Origin: Lysinibacillus cavernae | GTDB taxonomy: Bacteria > Bacillota > Bacilli > Bacillales_A > Planococcaceae | NCBI RefSeq assembly: GCF_009724685.1 | Contig: NZ_WMEF01000014.1 | Location: 1 to 64,000, forward strand | DNA: 64,000 nucleotides | Direction: 5' to 3' | Shown here: positions 26,024 through 36,503 of the stretch, one piece after another | Position numbering within the stretch: position 1 is the first letter of the stretch | Layout: every line of letters starts with the position of its first letter | Position numbers and translations under genes: made by a program | Notes under the pieces: model-generated | The model's database searches: none | Told to the model about the DNA's origin: nothing | What the model saw: only the letters and a program-made list of their open reading frames with translations

Positions 26024-29000
26024 CTATACATTGAAGTAACGAGCATCAGGATGAGCAAAAACAATTGCTGATACAGATGCTTCTGGCTCCATCATAAAAC
26101 CTTCTGTTAGATGAACGCCAATATCCTCAGGCTTTAATAAACCAAATAGTTTTTCCTGATCCTCCAAGTTAGGGCATGCAGGATAACCGAATGAAAAACG
26201 TTGGCCTTGATATTTTGCTGCAAAACGATCTCTCATTGTGAAGTCTGTTGCATCAGGGAATCCCCATTGGTCACGAATTTCTTGATGCATACGTTCAGCA
26301 AAGCCCTCTGCTAATTCTAGTGCAGTTGATTGTAAGGCATGACTTTCAAGGAATTTACCATCCTCTTTTAATTGGCGAGCTTTGGCCATAACACCTTGTC
26401 CTGCTGTTACCACCATGAGAGAAATATAATCCATTTCACCACTCTCCACAGTTTTTAAGAAATCAGCAAGACATAAAAATGGTTCAACCTGCTGACGTGG
26501 GAAGGTAAAACGTTCAATTTCTGTCTTTCTATCAGCAGGATCATAAACAACTACATCATCGCCATCTGCTTGAGCAGGGAAAAATTGATACAAACCTGAA
26601 GGCTTTAATAGATCACTTTTTAAATAATCATCTACTAAATCCTTTAACTCTGTTGCTCTTGTATCACCAGCATCAAGCAACTGCTGAACTTGCCCTTTCA
26701 AGCCTAAATGGTGTCCCAGTAATGTACGCATATTAACATATGGATATAAATGCGATACTGCATAATCTTTCTTCACATGGCGGCGTAAATCAGCTGGTAA
26801 AAATACGGATGCTTCCTTTACTGTACGCGCAGGCTTTATCGTTACCTCTTTCGCGGGACGAGCAGCTCGTTTTTCATCAGCCTCTAACCGTTTTTGACGA
26901 GATTCCGCAATTTCTGCTAAGAAGTTTGCACGTGTCCCATCACCCATCAATAAATTTGCTTGCTCTAATCCTTGCATAGCATCCTTTGAATAAATAACTG
27001 GACCATCATATTCATTGGCAATTTTTGTTTCTGTAAAGCGTCGAGAAAGTGCAGCTCCACCAACTAAAATAGGTACATCTATTCCAGCCTCTTTGAAATC
27101 TTGTGCAGTAGTGACCATCTGCTGCGCTGATTTAACCAGTAAACCGGATAGCCCAATAAAATCTGGTTTTTCCTTGCGAATAGTTTCTATCAATTGTGCA
27201 GGCGTTACTTTAATTCCTAAATCCACAACCTTAAAGCCATTATTACTTAAAATAATATCAACAAGATTTTTCCCAATATCGTGCACATCACCTTTTACAG
27301 TGGCAAGTACCATTTTCCCTTTACCGGCACTCTCTTCATCCTTCTCCATGAATTGCTCTAAATGTGCAACAGCAGCCTTCATAACTCCTGCTGATTGTAA
27401 AACTTCTGCTACAATGAGTTGGTTATCATTAAATAATCGACCTACCTCAGCCATACCCTCCATTAAAGGACCATTAATAATATCAAGCGGTGCCTCAAAG
27501 ATTTCACGTGCAGCATCTAAATCCTCAATTAGACCTTCTTTTGTACCTTCTAATATATAGTAAGCTAAACGACCTTCAACCGTTTTCGGAATATCTGCTT
27601 CGGTTTTTTCCTTCTTTTTATCACGATAGAAATCTGTGAACACAGCCAATGTTTCATCATTTGTATTAAACAGCAAATCATTTGCTAGTTTAATTTCCTC
27701 TTCAGGAATGGATGCATAACGCTCCAGCTTCTCTGTATTAACAATGGCATAGTCTAAACCAGCCTGTGTACAATGATAGAGATACACAGCATTAAGAACT
27801 TCACGACCGACTGGTGGTAAACCAAATGAGATATTACTTACACCAAGTACGGTTAATGTCTGTGGCAGTTTTTCTTTGATCAAACGAATCCCCTCAATTG
27901 TTTCAAGAGCTGAGCCAATATACTGCTCATCTCCAGTACCTACTGGGAACATCAATGGATCAAAGATGATATCTTCTGGTTCAATTCCCCATTTTTCGGT
28001 TAATAGCTGATAGGACCGTTCAGCAATTTCAAGCTTGCGATGACGATCAACCGCCATTCCTTTTTCATCAATTGTTCCAACGACTAAGGAGGCGCCATAC
28101 TTCTTCACGAGTGGCATTACTGCATCAAATCGTTCTTCATCATCTTCTAGATTAATAGAATTAATGATGGCTTTCCCTTGGGAATATTTTAATGCTTCCT
28201 CAATTACTTTTTCATCTGTTGAGTCAATAACAAGAGGAACCTTAACTTTTTTCACAACCTCCTGCATAAAGCCACGCATATCAGCTAATTCATCACGATC
28301 TGGGTTGGCTAAGCAAATATCAATAACATGGGCACCATTTTTTACTTGTGCACGTGCAATTTCCGCTGCTTCCTCAAATTTCCCATCAATAATCAAGTTC
28401 TTAAATTTTCGAGAGCCAATAACATTCGTTCTTTCGCCAATAAATAATGGGCGCATAGAATCGTCATACAATAATGGCTCAATACCTGACACTACGTGAC
28501 CATGTGTTTTTTCTGGTAGCTGGCGGGGTTGTTCATTTTTTAAAACTTCACGAATGGCTGCAATATGAGCTGGAGTCGTCCCACAGCATCCACCTACAAT
28601 GTTAAGCCAACCTTTTTCTGCAAAGCCTTTTAACTTTTGCGACAAAGAATCTGGAGACTCATGATAACAACCTTCTTCATCCGGTAAACCTGCATTCGGA
28701 TAACAGCTAATATAGCCTGTTGAAAGTTCTGCTAATGAACGAATATGATCCGTCATAAACTCTGGTCCTGTCGCACAGTTTAAACCAACTGATAATGGTT
28801 TAATATGCTCTATAGAAATATAAAAAGCATCAATCGTTTGCCCTGCAAGTGTAGTACCCATAGGCTCAATTGTTCCTGATATCATGACCGGTAGCTCTTT
28901 TCCAGTAGCTTCGAAAGCACGTGCTACGCCAAGTGTACCTGCTTTTACATTTAACATATCCTGACTTGTTTCTAGTAACAGCACGTCTGATCCTGCCTCT

Positions 29001-29455
29001 ATTAATGCTTTCGCTTGTACATAGAAATTTTCCTCAAGCTCATCAAATGTAATACCACCTGTTACTGACAACGTTTTTGTTGTTGGACCCATAGCTCCTG
29101 CAACAAATCGTGGCCAATCAGATGTTGAAAAATTATCAACTGCTTGTCGAGCAATTTCGACAGCACGTTTATTAATTTCTTCTGCTTTTGCGCCAAGATC
29201 ATATTCATTTAATACAAGTGGTGTTCCGCCAAATGTATTCGTACAAATAATATCTGCGCCTGCCTCTAAATATTTTTGGTGAATTTTCTCAATGACATCA
29301 GGTCTCGTTAGCACAAGATTTTCATTACAACCATCAAGCTCCTCACCACCAAAATCCTCTGCTGATAAGTTTTCGTTTTGTAGCATTGTTCCCATTGCGC
29401 CATCAAGAATTAAAATACGTTTCTCTAGTTGTTCTTTAATCAAGTGCTTAGCCAT
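26024..29455 (-). CDS. metH: Cobalamin-dependent methionine synthase
   Basis: Transfers the methyl group of methyl-tetrahydrofolate through cobalamin to homocysteine. Modules in order over 1143 aa: homocysteine-binding barrel (zinc Cys pair in GGCCGTTPAH), pterin-binding domain (about 335-600, FIGERTNVIGSRKF), cap, B12-binding domain with GDVHDIGKN carrying the cobalt-ligand His, and the C-terminal reactivation domain (RFSFGYPACPNLEDQ). Start overlaps the yitJ stop by 8 bp. It requires B12, and a cobalamin-riboswitch importer is also in this window. Confidence 0.96.
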   Translation of the reverse strand: MAKHLIKEQLEKRILILDGAMGTMLQNENLSAEDFGGEELDGCNENLVLTRPDVIEKIHQKYLEAGADIICTNTFGGTPLVLNEYDLGAKAEEINKRAVEIARQAVDNFSTSDWPRFVAGAMGPTTKTLSVTGGITFDELEENFYVQAKALIEAGSDVLLLETSQDMLNVKAGTLGVARAFEATGKELPVMISGTIEPMGTTLAGQTIDAFYISIEHIKPLSVGLNCATGPEFMTDHIRSLAELSTGYISCYPNAGLPDEEGCYHESPDSLSQKLKGFAEKGWLNIVGGCCGTTPAHIAAIREVLKNEQPRQLPEKTHGHVVSGIEPLLYDDSMRPLFIGERTNVIGSRKFKNLIIDGKFEEAAEIARAQVKNGAHVIDICLANPDRDELADMRGFMQEVVKKVKVPLVIDSTDEKVIEEALKYSQGKAIINSINLEDDEERFDAVMPLVKKYGASLVVGTIDEKGMAVDRHRKLEIAERSYQLLTEKWGIEPEDIIFDPLMFPVGTGDEQYIGSALETIEGIRLIKEKLPQTLTVLGVSNISFGLPPVGREVLNAVYLYHCTQAGLDYAIVNTEKLERYASIPEEEIKLANDLLFNTNDETLAVFTDFYRDKKKEKTEADIPKTVEGRLAYYILEGTKEGLIEDLDAAREIFEAPLDIINGPLMEGMAEVGRLFNDNQLIVAEVLQSAGVMKAAVAHLEQFMEKDEESAGKGKMVLATVKGDVHDIGKNLVDIILSNNGFKVVDLGIKVTPAQLIETIRKEKPDFIGLSGLLVKSAQQMVTTAQDFKEAGIDVPILVGGAALSRRFTETKIANEYDGPVIYSKDAMQGLEQANLLMGDGTRANFLAEIAESRQKRLEADEKRAARPAKEVTIKPARTVKEASVFLPADLRRHVKKDYAVSHLYPYVNMRTLLGHHLGLKGQVQQLLDAGDTRATELKDLVDDYLKSDLLKPSGLYQFFPAQADGDDVVVYDPADRKTEIERFTFPRQQVEPFLCLADFLKTVESGEMDYISLMVVTAGQGVMAKARQLKEDGKFLESHALQSTALELAEGFAERMHQEIRDQWGFPDATDFTMRDRFAAKYQGQRFSFGYPACPNLEDQEKLFGLLKPEDIGVHLTEGFMMEPEASVSAIVFAHPDARYFNV

Positions 29456-31295
29456 GTATACTTACTCCTTTTTTCTGTTCATCCAATTGCTCTATATATT
29501 TCATCAACTCTAGTGTCACATCGTAGCGTAAAAATGGTGTAATGAGGTAAATGCCGTTGAAATATTGTGCAGCCACTTCTACTAATTCCTTGGCAATGGC
29601 AATTCCTTCAAAGGTTGCACGTTTCTTATCATCACCACAGGCCTTCATCCTCGCTAATGCATCTTCAGATAATTTTATGCCCGGTACTTCATGATGTAAA
29701 AATTCAGCACTTTTATAACTCGTAACGGGCATAATCCCAATATAAATCGGTGCTTGTAAATGCTTTGTTGCCTCATAAATTTCCACAATTTTTTCCTTTG
29801 TGTACACTGGCTGTGAAATAAAGTAGTCTGCACCATGTTCAATTTTCTTCTCTAAACGTGCCACAGCACGATCTAATACACGGACATTTGGATTAAATGC
29901 AGCAGCAACTGAAAAATTTGCTTTTTTACGAAGTGGTTTACCTGAGAATGAGACCCCTTCATTTAACTGCTTAATTAATTGGATAAGTTCCATTGAAGAT
30001 ACATCATAAACACTTGTTGCACCTGGGAAATCTCCAACTTTTGTTGGGTCACCTGTAACAGCTAATACATCATGAATCCCTAATGCATTTAACCCCATTA
30101 AATGTGATTGCAGACCAATTAAATTACGATCTCTACATGTAATATGTGTAAGTGGTCTTACACCATAAGTGTTCTTCAACAATGCCCCCATGGCAATATT
30201 GCTAATTCGTGGGGAGGCTAGTGAATTGTCCGCCATCATGACTACATCTGCGCCTGCATCATATAATTGTTTTGCTCCTTCAAGGAATCCATCAATCTCT
30301 AAATGTCTAGGTGTATCTAGCTCTACAATTACAGAGCGTTCACGTTTTACTCTTTCATGAAGAGGTTCATATTTTGTTGGCTCTGCTTCGCGAACAACCT
30401 CAATCTTTGCTGGTTTTGCATGTTTTTCATTAACGGGTGATAACTCTTCTAAATATTTCTTCGCTGCTGCTATATGCTTTGGTGTCGTACCACAGCAACC
30501 ACCAATTAAGCGCATTCCTTGGTCACGCAGCTCCACAGCCGCTCGACCAAAATAATCAGCCTCTGACTCATAAACAACACGCCCATCTTCTAAGTCTAGA
30601 AGTGAAGCATTCGGATAAGCTGACATAAATGCCTTCTCAGGAAGTTCTACACCTTCAAATGCTTGAATTGTATGATGTGGTCCTAGTCGACAATTGACAC
30701 CAACAATATCTGCACCTAGTGCCTCTAGTTCATGTAGGGCGTTATTTAAAGACATACCATTTTGTAAAACACCAGGCTCATGCATAGACACTTGTGCAAT
30801 AATCGGTAGATTTGTTTTTGCACGTAGCATCGTTAATGTAGCTGTTAATTCTTCAAAATCATAATAGGTTTCGAGTAAAAGGCCGTCTGGATTACCTGCA
30901 AGTAAAACACTCGCTTGTTCTTCAACAGTCGCTATTATTTCATCTAATGTTGCATCACTTTTACGAATACCACGAATACCTCCAATTGTCCCTAAGACAA
31001 ATTGACCTCCGTCTGCCGCAGCTCTCTTCGCAATTGTGATAGCCGCTTCATTGAACTGTTGGACACGTGATTCTAATCCATAGCGAGCTAATTTGATGGC
31101 ATTTGCACCGTACGTATTCGTTTGAATAATGTCAGCACCAGCCGCAATATACTCTCTATGAATCTTTTCAATTAACTCTGGTCTTTGAACATTCATTTCC
31201 TCATGACAATACTCCAAACCATAGCCATAAAGCACTGTCCCTATTGCACCGTCTGCCGTCAATACATGCGTTTTTAACCTTTCAAGCAATCCCAT
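29448..31295 (-). CDS. yitJ: Homocysteine S-methyltransferase / methylenetetrahydrofolate reductase fusion
   Basis: Bifunctional 615-aa protein of the YitJ type. The N-terminal half (about 1-290) is a homocysteine-binding barrel with the zinc cysteines in GVNCR and GGCCGTTPKH; the C-terminal half (about 320-610) is a MetF-like FAD barrel (DVLAVTGDPTKVGDFPGA, DYFISQPVY). It makes methyl-tetrahydrofolate, the substrate of MetH encoded directly downstream. Transcribed behind a SAM riboswitch, so both are shut off when SAM is plentiful. Confidence 0.94.
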   Translation of the reverse strand: MGLLERLKTHVLTADGAIGTVLYGYGLEYCHEEMNVQRPELIEKIHREYIAAGADIIQTNTYGANAIKLARYGLESRVQQFNEAAITIAKRAAADGGQFVLGTIGGIRGIRKSDATLDEIIATVEEQASVLLAGNPDGLLLETYYDFEELTATLTMLRAKTNLPIIAQVSMHEPGVLQNGMSLNNALHELEALGADIVGVNCRLGPHHTIQAFEGVELPEKAFMSAYPNASLLDLEDGRVVYESEADYFGRAAVELRDQGMRLIGGCCGTTPKHIAAAKKYLEELSPVNEKHAKPAKIEVVREAEPTKYEPLHERVKRERSVIVELDTPRHLEIDGFLEGAKQLYDAGADVVMMADNSLASPRISNIAMGALLKNTYGVRPLTHITCRDRNLIGLQSHLMGLNALGIHDVLAVTGDPTKVGDFPGATSVYDVSSMELIQLIKQLNEGVSFSGKPLRKKANFSVAAAFNPNVRVLDRAVARLEKKIEHGADYFISQPVYTKEKIVEIYEATKHLQAPIYIGIMPVTSYKSAEFLHHEVPGIKLSEDALARMKACGDDKKRATFEGIAIAKELVEVAAQYFNGIYLITPFLRYDVTLELMKYIEQLDEQKKGVSIHG

Positions 31296-31328
31296 AAAAC
31301 TAGCCTCTCTTCCTATATCTCTGTATAA

Positions 31329-31362
31329 TAAAAAGCCTTCTTTTATAAAAAGAAGGCTTTAA
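31329..31362 (-). terminator. SAM-riboswitch leader terminator
   Basis: Minus-strand stem AAAGCCTTCTT/AAGAAGGCTTT followed by T-run, between the aptamer and yitJ. Confidence 0.9.
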
Positions 31363-31381
31363 CGATTCGTCATTGTTGTTC

Positions 31382-31483
31382 CTTCTCATCTTCGACTCAG
31401 CGGTCTTCTGGATTTAGCACCTGACAAAAAGTTGGTTGCTGAAGCTTCAATGGGCCAGTCCCTCTGCTTCTCTTGATAAGAAT
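31382..31483 (-). ncRNA. SAM-I riboswitch (S box)
   Basis: Minus strand shows the S-box core in order: P1 TTCTTATC pairing with GATGAGAA, GCAGAGGGACTGGCCC, GAAGCTTCAGCAACC and AGGTGCTAAATCC. These are the invariant blocks of the SAM-I family. It controls yitJ-metH by the terminator at 31329-31362. Confidence 0.96.
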
Positions 31484-31513
31484 TAAGTATGAATTTTTTA
31501 AATAATTAAAAGA

Positions 31514-31542
31514 ATCATATCGTTTACTAACGAATGAGTCAA
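31514..31542 (-). promoter_or_regulatory. Promoter of yitJ-metH
   Basis: Minus-strand TTGACT (31537-31542), 17-nt spacer, TATGAT (31514-31519), 30 nt before the riboswitch. Confidence 0.7.
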
Positions 31543-31581
31543 GACTATTTCACGTAACAAAGTAATTTTTCGCTTAAAATC

Positions 31582-32976
31582 TTAGAAATTGGCTAGATCC
31601 TCCGCAAGCGCCTCTCCAATTTTTTTCCCATTTTGAATGCAAGCACCAATACCTACTCCAAAATAAGAACAACCTGCAATCGATAGATTCGGATAGTTTT
31701 CATTCAGCTCCTGTAGTAACCCTTGTAACGCTTCTCGGTGAGCTAAGTCATATTTAGGCATCTGATCAATCCATTTAGTTACATTAACAACTGTTGGCTT
31801 GTCCTCTATTCCGAGGCTTTTTCTAACATCTTCTAAAGCAACGGCTGTCAATTCTTCGTCAGTCATAGCACGTAATTGCTCATACGCTGGATTGATACTT
31901 TTATAAAAGAGTCGTACAAGTAATTGGTTGTCTTTTGATGTATGCTTCCATTTACGGCTTGTCCAAGTTGCGGCATTACAAGTAACGTCAGAATGATGTG
32001 AGACGATATAGCCAGTACCATCTGCTGGCAGTTTAGAATCTGGCACATCAAAACCTAAATACATGGTAATCGCTGATGCTGTAGTAAATTGGTCAAAATA
32101 ACGGTTTAATGATTCATCCTGTATTAGACTTTGTACAGCTTCATTCGGTAATGCTAGAACGACATAATCTGTCTCAATATTTTCTCCATTTGCTAAGGCA
32201 ATCGTGTACTGGTTATGTTGTTTTTTAACATTTATTGTTGCGACACCTTTGATGATTTCTACATCTGTTAATGTTTGTTCAAGTCGATCGATTAAAGAAG
32301 ATAAACCATTTTTAAAAGATATAAATTTCTTGTTAGCAGCTTTAACAAATTGCTCACGATTCGCATCAAAACCTTTAATGATGCTTCCATAATCATTCTT
32401 ATAGTCAATCAAATACGGTAAAGTAGAGGCAATGGAAAGCTGGTGTAAGTCACCTGAATAGACACCTGCAAGAACTGGTGCAATTTGATTTTTCACAAGC
32501 TCCTCCCCTAAATAATAGGTTAAAAACTCTCCTATCGAGCTTTCTTTCGTGAAATCTTGGTTTGGTAACGTCAAATCCTTTAATGCTTCTTGTTTACCTT
32601 GCTCTGAGATCAGTGTACTTTCCTCAAGAGATGCCAAACTCATTGGTATACCGAATGTAGAATCTGCTGGAATAGCATGGAGTTCATTATTCGTATAAAT
32701 ATAGGAAATACCTGTTTCGTTGTAAACTAGATCCTTTTCAAATCCAAGCTCCTGAACTAACTCCATCACGCCTTTATGACGGGCTACAATTGAATCCGCA
32801 CCCGTTTCCATGATAAAGCCTTGTTCATACGCTGAATATAATTTACCACCTAAATATGTATTCTTTTCTACAAGTACTAGCCGAACATCTAAATGCTTTT
32901 TCTTCACTTGACGTTGTAAATAATGCATTGTGCATAATCCTGTAATACCGCCACCTAATACAACTACTGTTTTCAT
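31582..32976 (-). CDS. hemY: Coproporphyrinogen III / protoporphyrinogen oxidase
   Basis: FAD-dependent oxidase of the HemY/CgoX type that makes coproporphyrin III in the Gram-positive haem route. The FAD-binding VVVLGGGITGL opens the protein, followed by ETGADSIVARH; the C-terminal SIAGCSYFGVGIGACIQNGK closes the FAD site. The 464 aa match the family. AGGGGCGG precedes the ATG. It stands alone, apart from hemE/hemH, unlike B. subtilis hemEHY. Haem for HemAT and cytochromes would depend on it. Confidence 0.92.
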   Translation of the reverse strand: MKTVVVLGGGITGLCTMHYLQRQVKKKHLDVRLVLVEKNTYLGGKLYSAYEQGFIMETGADSIVARHKGVMELVQELGFEKDLVYNETGISYIYTNNELHAIPADSTFGIPMSLASLEESTLISEQGKQEALKDLTLPNQDFTKESSIGEFLTYYLGEELVKNQIAPVLAGVYSGDLHQLSIASTLPYLIDYKNDYGSIIKGFDANREQFVKAANKKFISFKNGLSSLIDRLEQTLTDVEIIKGVATINVKKQHNQYTIALANGENIETDYVVLALPNEAVQSLIQDESLNRYFDQFTTASAITMYLGFDVPDSKLPADGTGYIVSHHSDVTCNAATWTSRKWKHTSKDNQLLVRLFYKSINPAYEQLRAMTDEELTAVALEDVRKSLGIEDKPTVVNVTKWIDQMPKYDLAHREALQGLLQELNENYPNLSIAGCSYFGVGIGACIQNGKKIGEALAEDLANF

Positions 32977-33060
32977 AGTAAACCGCCCCTATTTTTAGTT
33001 CTTTCTATAAGTATAAACCTATTTTGATTTAATATTACGTTCAATCCTTTACAAATTTAG

Positions 33061-33094
33061 CAAAAATAGAGCTACCTCATCATTGAGATAGCTC
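33061..33094 (-). terminator. Terminator after the HemAT gene
   Basis: Stem GAGCTA-CTCA/TGAG-TAGCTC and a T-rich tail (TATTTTT) on the minus strand. Confidence 0.75.
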
Positions 33095-33232
33095 CTTCTT
33101 TTTGGATTTAGAAATATGTAGCTCTTTAAGATCCAAGTATTATTAGATGGACTACACAACACACATATTAATAGGTACTATAGTGTTTAATAAGCCTAAA
33201 AATATGAAAACATTGAAGTGACTACTAGTAGT

Positions 33233-34525
33233 CTATCCTTTTAAATTTTGGGCAAAGCTCGCTAAATTCTCTGCTGAATTCGTTACTTCAGTAAATGAAG
33301 TACCTAACTCACCTAATATAGCAACGATTGCTTGTATTTTCGTAGCCATACAATCATTTTGATCTTTTGCTTCTGTCATTGCCCCCAATATGCTTGTAAA
33401 TTGGCCTTCTGTCTGTAACATATTTTCCTCACCAGACGCCACTTCTTCTTGAATATTTGTAAGCGAAAGCTCTAATTTCTCTGTCCGTTCACTCGTTTTT
33501 TTCAATAGCAATGCAACTGCTGTAACCGATTCTTTTGTTTGAATAGATAATTTACGAACTTCATCAGCTACTACACTAAAGCCCTTACCCGTTTCTCCAG
33601 CGCGGGCAGCTTCAATTGCAGCATTCAAAGCCAGCAGATTAGTTTGATTAGCAATATTAGTAACGACACTCATAATCGTTTCCATTTCCCTAGACATACC
33701 TGATAATTGTTCTATGTTTTCTTCTATATCATGAAGTAAATGAATAATATTGTGCATATTCTGTGATTGATTTTTTAGACGTTTTCGACCTTCAAGTGCT
33801 TGATTTTCAGCTAATGTAGACACATCAAGTGATTTTTTAGCCAGTAGTTTAATTTCATCAGATTGCTTACTTAGGTAGCAAAATGAATTATTTGTCTCCT
33901 GAGAGATTGTTGCAAGTTCTTCGGAAGAATCTACAATTTGTCGTTCGATTGCTTCTTTCTCATGCTCCATTTTTTCTTTCAATTGTTCGACAGTGTTTTC
34001 AAAAGCTTCTAAAACGAGCTGTTGCTCAAAATTACAAATTTTCGATATAGCTCTTATCGTATTAAACTGATCTTGGGGGTGTTCTATATTTTTTTCAACC
34101 AAATCAATAAATGATATAGATAAATCTTGGAATGCACATATATACCATTGTGTTCTAAGCCCAATGTGGACATGCACCTTTGCAATCTTTACACGCCTTT
34201 GGTAATACACCTCATCAATCGTTCCGTTAAACATTTCAATAATATGCTGTCGTAACGTTACTTTAAGCTTTTCTACTGAACTATGATGACTAATAATATC
34301 TACCAAATGATGTTCTGTTCCTATCATGTTGTAAAAACGGTTTACGATGTGATCTACATTCTCCTTAACATATGGCTGGAAAGCCTTTAAATATTGTAAG
34401 TCTTGTTTTGTTAAGTTCAGCATCTCAATTTGCTTCACCATAGATTGGCTATTAGACAAATCCATTTTCACTGTGTATTGCTGTAAATCCAACACCTTGG
34501 TCTTTCTCTGCTTTTGAAAAATCAC
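33233..34525 (-). CDS. hemAT: Globin-coupled aerotaxis sensor (HemAT)
   Basis: Soluble oxygen sensor for chemotaxis: an N-terminal haem-binding globin domain (about 30-190, proximal His in [16 protein letters not shown]) and a C-terminal methyl-accepting signalling domain with the hairpin tip [20 protein letters not shown]. No membrane segment. I choose GTG 34525 (MIFQKQRK), 7 nt after GAGGG; this gives 430 aa against 432 in B. subtilis and an N-terminus like its MLFKKDRK. A longer in-frame ATG reading to 34576 lacks a matching ribosome site. Confidence 0.93.
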   Translation of the reverse strand: MIFQKQRKTKVLDLQQYTVKMDLSNSQSMVKQIEMLNLTKQDLQYLKAFQPYVKENVDHIVNRFYNMIGTEHHLVDIISHHSSVEKLKVTLRQHIIEMFNGTIDEVYYQRRVKIAKVHVHIGLRTQWYICAFQDLSISFIDLVEKNIEHPQDQFNTIRAISKICNFEQQLVLEAFENTVEQLKEKMEHEKEAIERQIVDSSEELATISQETNNSFCYLSKQSDEIKLLAKKSLDVSTLAENQALEGRKRLKNQSQNMHNIIHLLHDIEENIEQLSGMSREMETIMSVVTNIANQTNLLALNAAIEAARAGETGKGFSVVADEVRKLSIQTKESVTAVALLLKKTSERTEKLELSLTNIQEEVASGEENMLQTEGQFTSILGAMTEAKDQNDCMATKIQAIVAILGELGTSFTEVTNSAENLASFAQNLKG

Positions 34526-34901
34526 ACATCTTCCCTCTTTCATTCCGTTTACTTTCAGCAGGCTGAGAAACATCAAATACCCTTTAACATATTGATTGAT
34601 ATAAGAAAAAATACCGATAAAATCAGATTAGCCCTATTTCTATGTTTACATAGGCTAGTTCTATTTTATCTGACCCACTTCCTCCAAAAGCGTGTCGAAC
34701 ATCTTATAAAAGGTAATCTGCACTCAGCTAACAGATCTAGTCAATACATGACTAACAGTAGTTTTATTTAAGTATGCTTCTTTTCAAAATCACTCATATA
34801 CCTTAATCATTTTATAAATGACTGTCAATCTTATAAATACCATTTATTTACATAAAATGCACAGAAAGTCCTTCTAGTCAAAATAATTATAGTAGAAAAG
34901 A
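34526..34901. other. AT-rich intergenic region with a weak inverted repeat
   Basis: No credible gene. An imperfect inverted repeat (GATAAAAT...TTAGCC / GGCTAG...ATTTTATC, about 34616-34670) lies upstream of hemAT and could be a regulatory or RNA structure. The rest shows nothing I can assign. Confidence 0.3.
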
Positions 34902-34935
34902 AAAAAGCTACCACTATATCATTTGGTAGCTTTTT
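34902..34935 (-). terminator. Terminator, probably for the SEL1-repeat gene
   Basis: Perfect stem AAAAAGCTACCA/TGGTAGCTTTTT, active in either direction. It is about 210 nt downstream of the SEL1-repeat gene; 34936-35144 in between holds no gene I can support. Confidence 0.7.
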
Positions 34936-35144
34936 CACCTATTTTCTTGTTTAATATGCATGTTTTTTTTATATTTTTTCTATTTTCTTATTTATCTTCT
35001 TTAAATTTCACTATATTACTATTTTTTAGCTTACTCTACGATACCCTTATATACCTAATTAAACATAGATATAATAAACATAAGTACCTACATTACATAG
35101 TTGAATAAATAATTCTAAATTCCTACGTATTATTTACACGAAAT

Positions 35145-36431
35145 TTACAATCCTTTAAGTTCCTGTAATATTTTAACGGCATCTTCAATGCCAGCATCTA
35201 CTGCGAGTCCATACCACTTGATGGCTTCTTTCAGATTTCTAGCAATTCCTTCACCTTTATTATAAATATGCCCAAGTTGTAGCTTTGCATCAGCATCCCC
35301 TTGAAGTGCAGCCTGTTTAAACCAATGGATACCTTTTTCAACATTGCGTATACCTGCTAATCCATTACTCCATATATATCCTAAATCATAGAAGGCATCT
35401 ACATGATATTGAGAAGCGGCTCTTTCATACCAGAATAGTCCACGATTTATATCTTTCGTTTGCCCTAATCGCCCCTCTAAATATAGCCCACCAAGACGAT
35501 ATTGTGCTTCCACATATCCGGTTTCAGCAGATTTTTTATAAGCACTGAAGGCTGCTTCTTCATCTATTTCAACGCCTAACCCCTGCTCATAGATAATCCC
35601 TAGTGTAAACATCGCCTCTGCAACGTTCTTTTTAGCAGCATAGTCAAACCATTTTTTTGCTGATGTAAAGTCCTTTAGTACACCCTCACCATTAAAGTAC
35701 ATATCTGCTAAATTATTAGCAGCATCCGCATGTCCCTGTAAAGCTGCTTTTTCATATAATGAAAATGCTTGAGCATAATTTTCTTCAACACCAATGCCCT
35801 CAAAGTAAAAATTCCCTAGCACATATTGGGCATCGGCATTACCCTGAACAGCAGCTAATTCAAACCATTTTAAAGATTTTTCAGGTTGAAAATGTTCGCC
35901 TTCTTTCGCGTTGTAGTATTCCCCTAGTTGATATTGGGCGTCAGCATCCTGCTCCTCGACCGCCTCTTTATATAAATCAATAATTACCTCATGATCTAAA
36001 TCCTCTTCATCTAAAATAACGACTTGTTCATCTTGATGACGGAAATACCATTCAACAATATCAAGTACATCATCTACAACTTCTATATTATTTGCTAATT
36101 TTTCTAGCGAAGAAATTTGCCAAACAAGAATATAGATAGGTTGGGGGATGGCATCACGCAAGACATCATCATATTCCGCTAACAGTGTTAATACATTCTC
36201 CTGTACGGATTTGGCCTGTTCTGAATGGACAATTTGTAAATGACGTTGTTGCTGTTCTTTTAATAGCCCCCGCACTATTTGATACAATATTTTTTGCAAG
36301 GCTGTTAGGTTAACTTCAGCAATTGTAAGTAATTTTATATTTTGAGCAAACCATTGATTTTCTGTTTGTGTTAGATTTTGTAGGGAATCAATTCGTTCTT
36401 TATTTCGCTTAGCTAAAATTTGCTCGTACAT
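35145..36431 (-). CDS. SEL1/TPR-repeat protein
   Basis: The 428-aa soluble protein has an N-terminal helical region (about 1-150, no motif recognised) and then seven or more SEL1-type repeats of about 36 residues with the pattern AQYxLGxxYxxGxGVxxxxxxAxxWxxxAAxxG, for example DAQYVLGNFYFEGIGVEEN. SEL1 repeats are protein-protein interaction scaffolds. No signal peptide or membrane segment, so it acts in the cytosol. Partner unknown; it is monocistronic. Confidence 0.85.
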   Translation of the reverse strand: MYEQILAKRNKERIDSLQNLTQTENQWFAQNIKLLTIAEVNLTALQKILYQIVRGLLKEQQQRHLQIVHSEQAKSVQENVLTLLAEYDDVLRDAIPQPIYILVWQISSLEKLANNIEVVDDVLDIVEWYFRHQDEQVVILDEEDLDHEVIIDLYKEAVEEQDADAQYQLGEYYNAKEGEHFQPEKSLKWFELAAVQGNADAQYVLGNFYFEGIGVEENYAQAFSLYEKAALQGHADAANNLADMYFNGEGVLKDFTSAKKWFDYAAKKNVAEAMFTLGIIYEQGLGVEIDEEAAFSAYKKSAETGYVEAQYRLGGLYLEGRLGQTKDINRGLFWYERAASQYHVDAFYDLGYIWSNGLAGIRNVEKGIHWFKQAALQGDADAKLQLGHIYNKGEGIARNLKEAIKWYGLAVDAGIEDAVKILQELKGL

Positions 36432-36456
36432 TGTTTTCCTCCCTTGCGCACTATGT

Positions 36457-36494
36457 AAAAAAACTGTCTTGCCACTATTATATGGAAGACAGTT
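36457..36494 (-). terminator. Terminator after the YdcF-family gene
   Basis: Stem AACTGTCTT/AAGACAGTT with a following T-run on the minus strand. Confidence 0.85.
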
Positions 36495-36503
36495 GAAATT
36501 TGG

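Noticed and set aside
34616..34670. Imperfect inverted repeat upstream of hemAT as a sigma-D promoter or operator
   Set aside because: TAAA-N15-GCCGATAT does not match, and the repeat has several mismatches; left as a weak structure.
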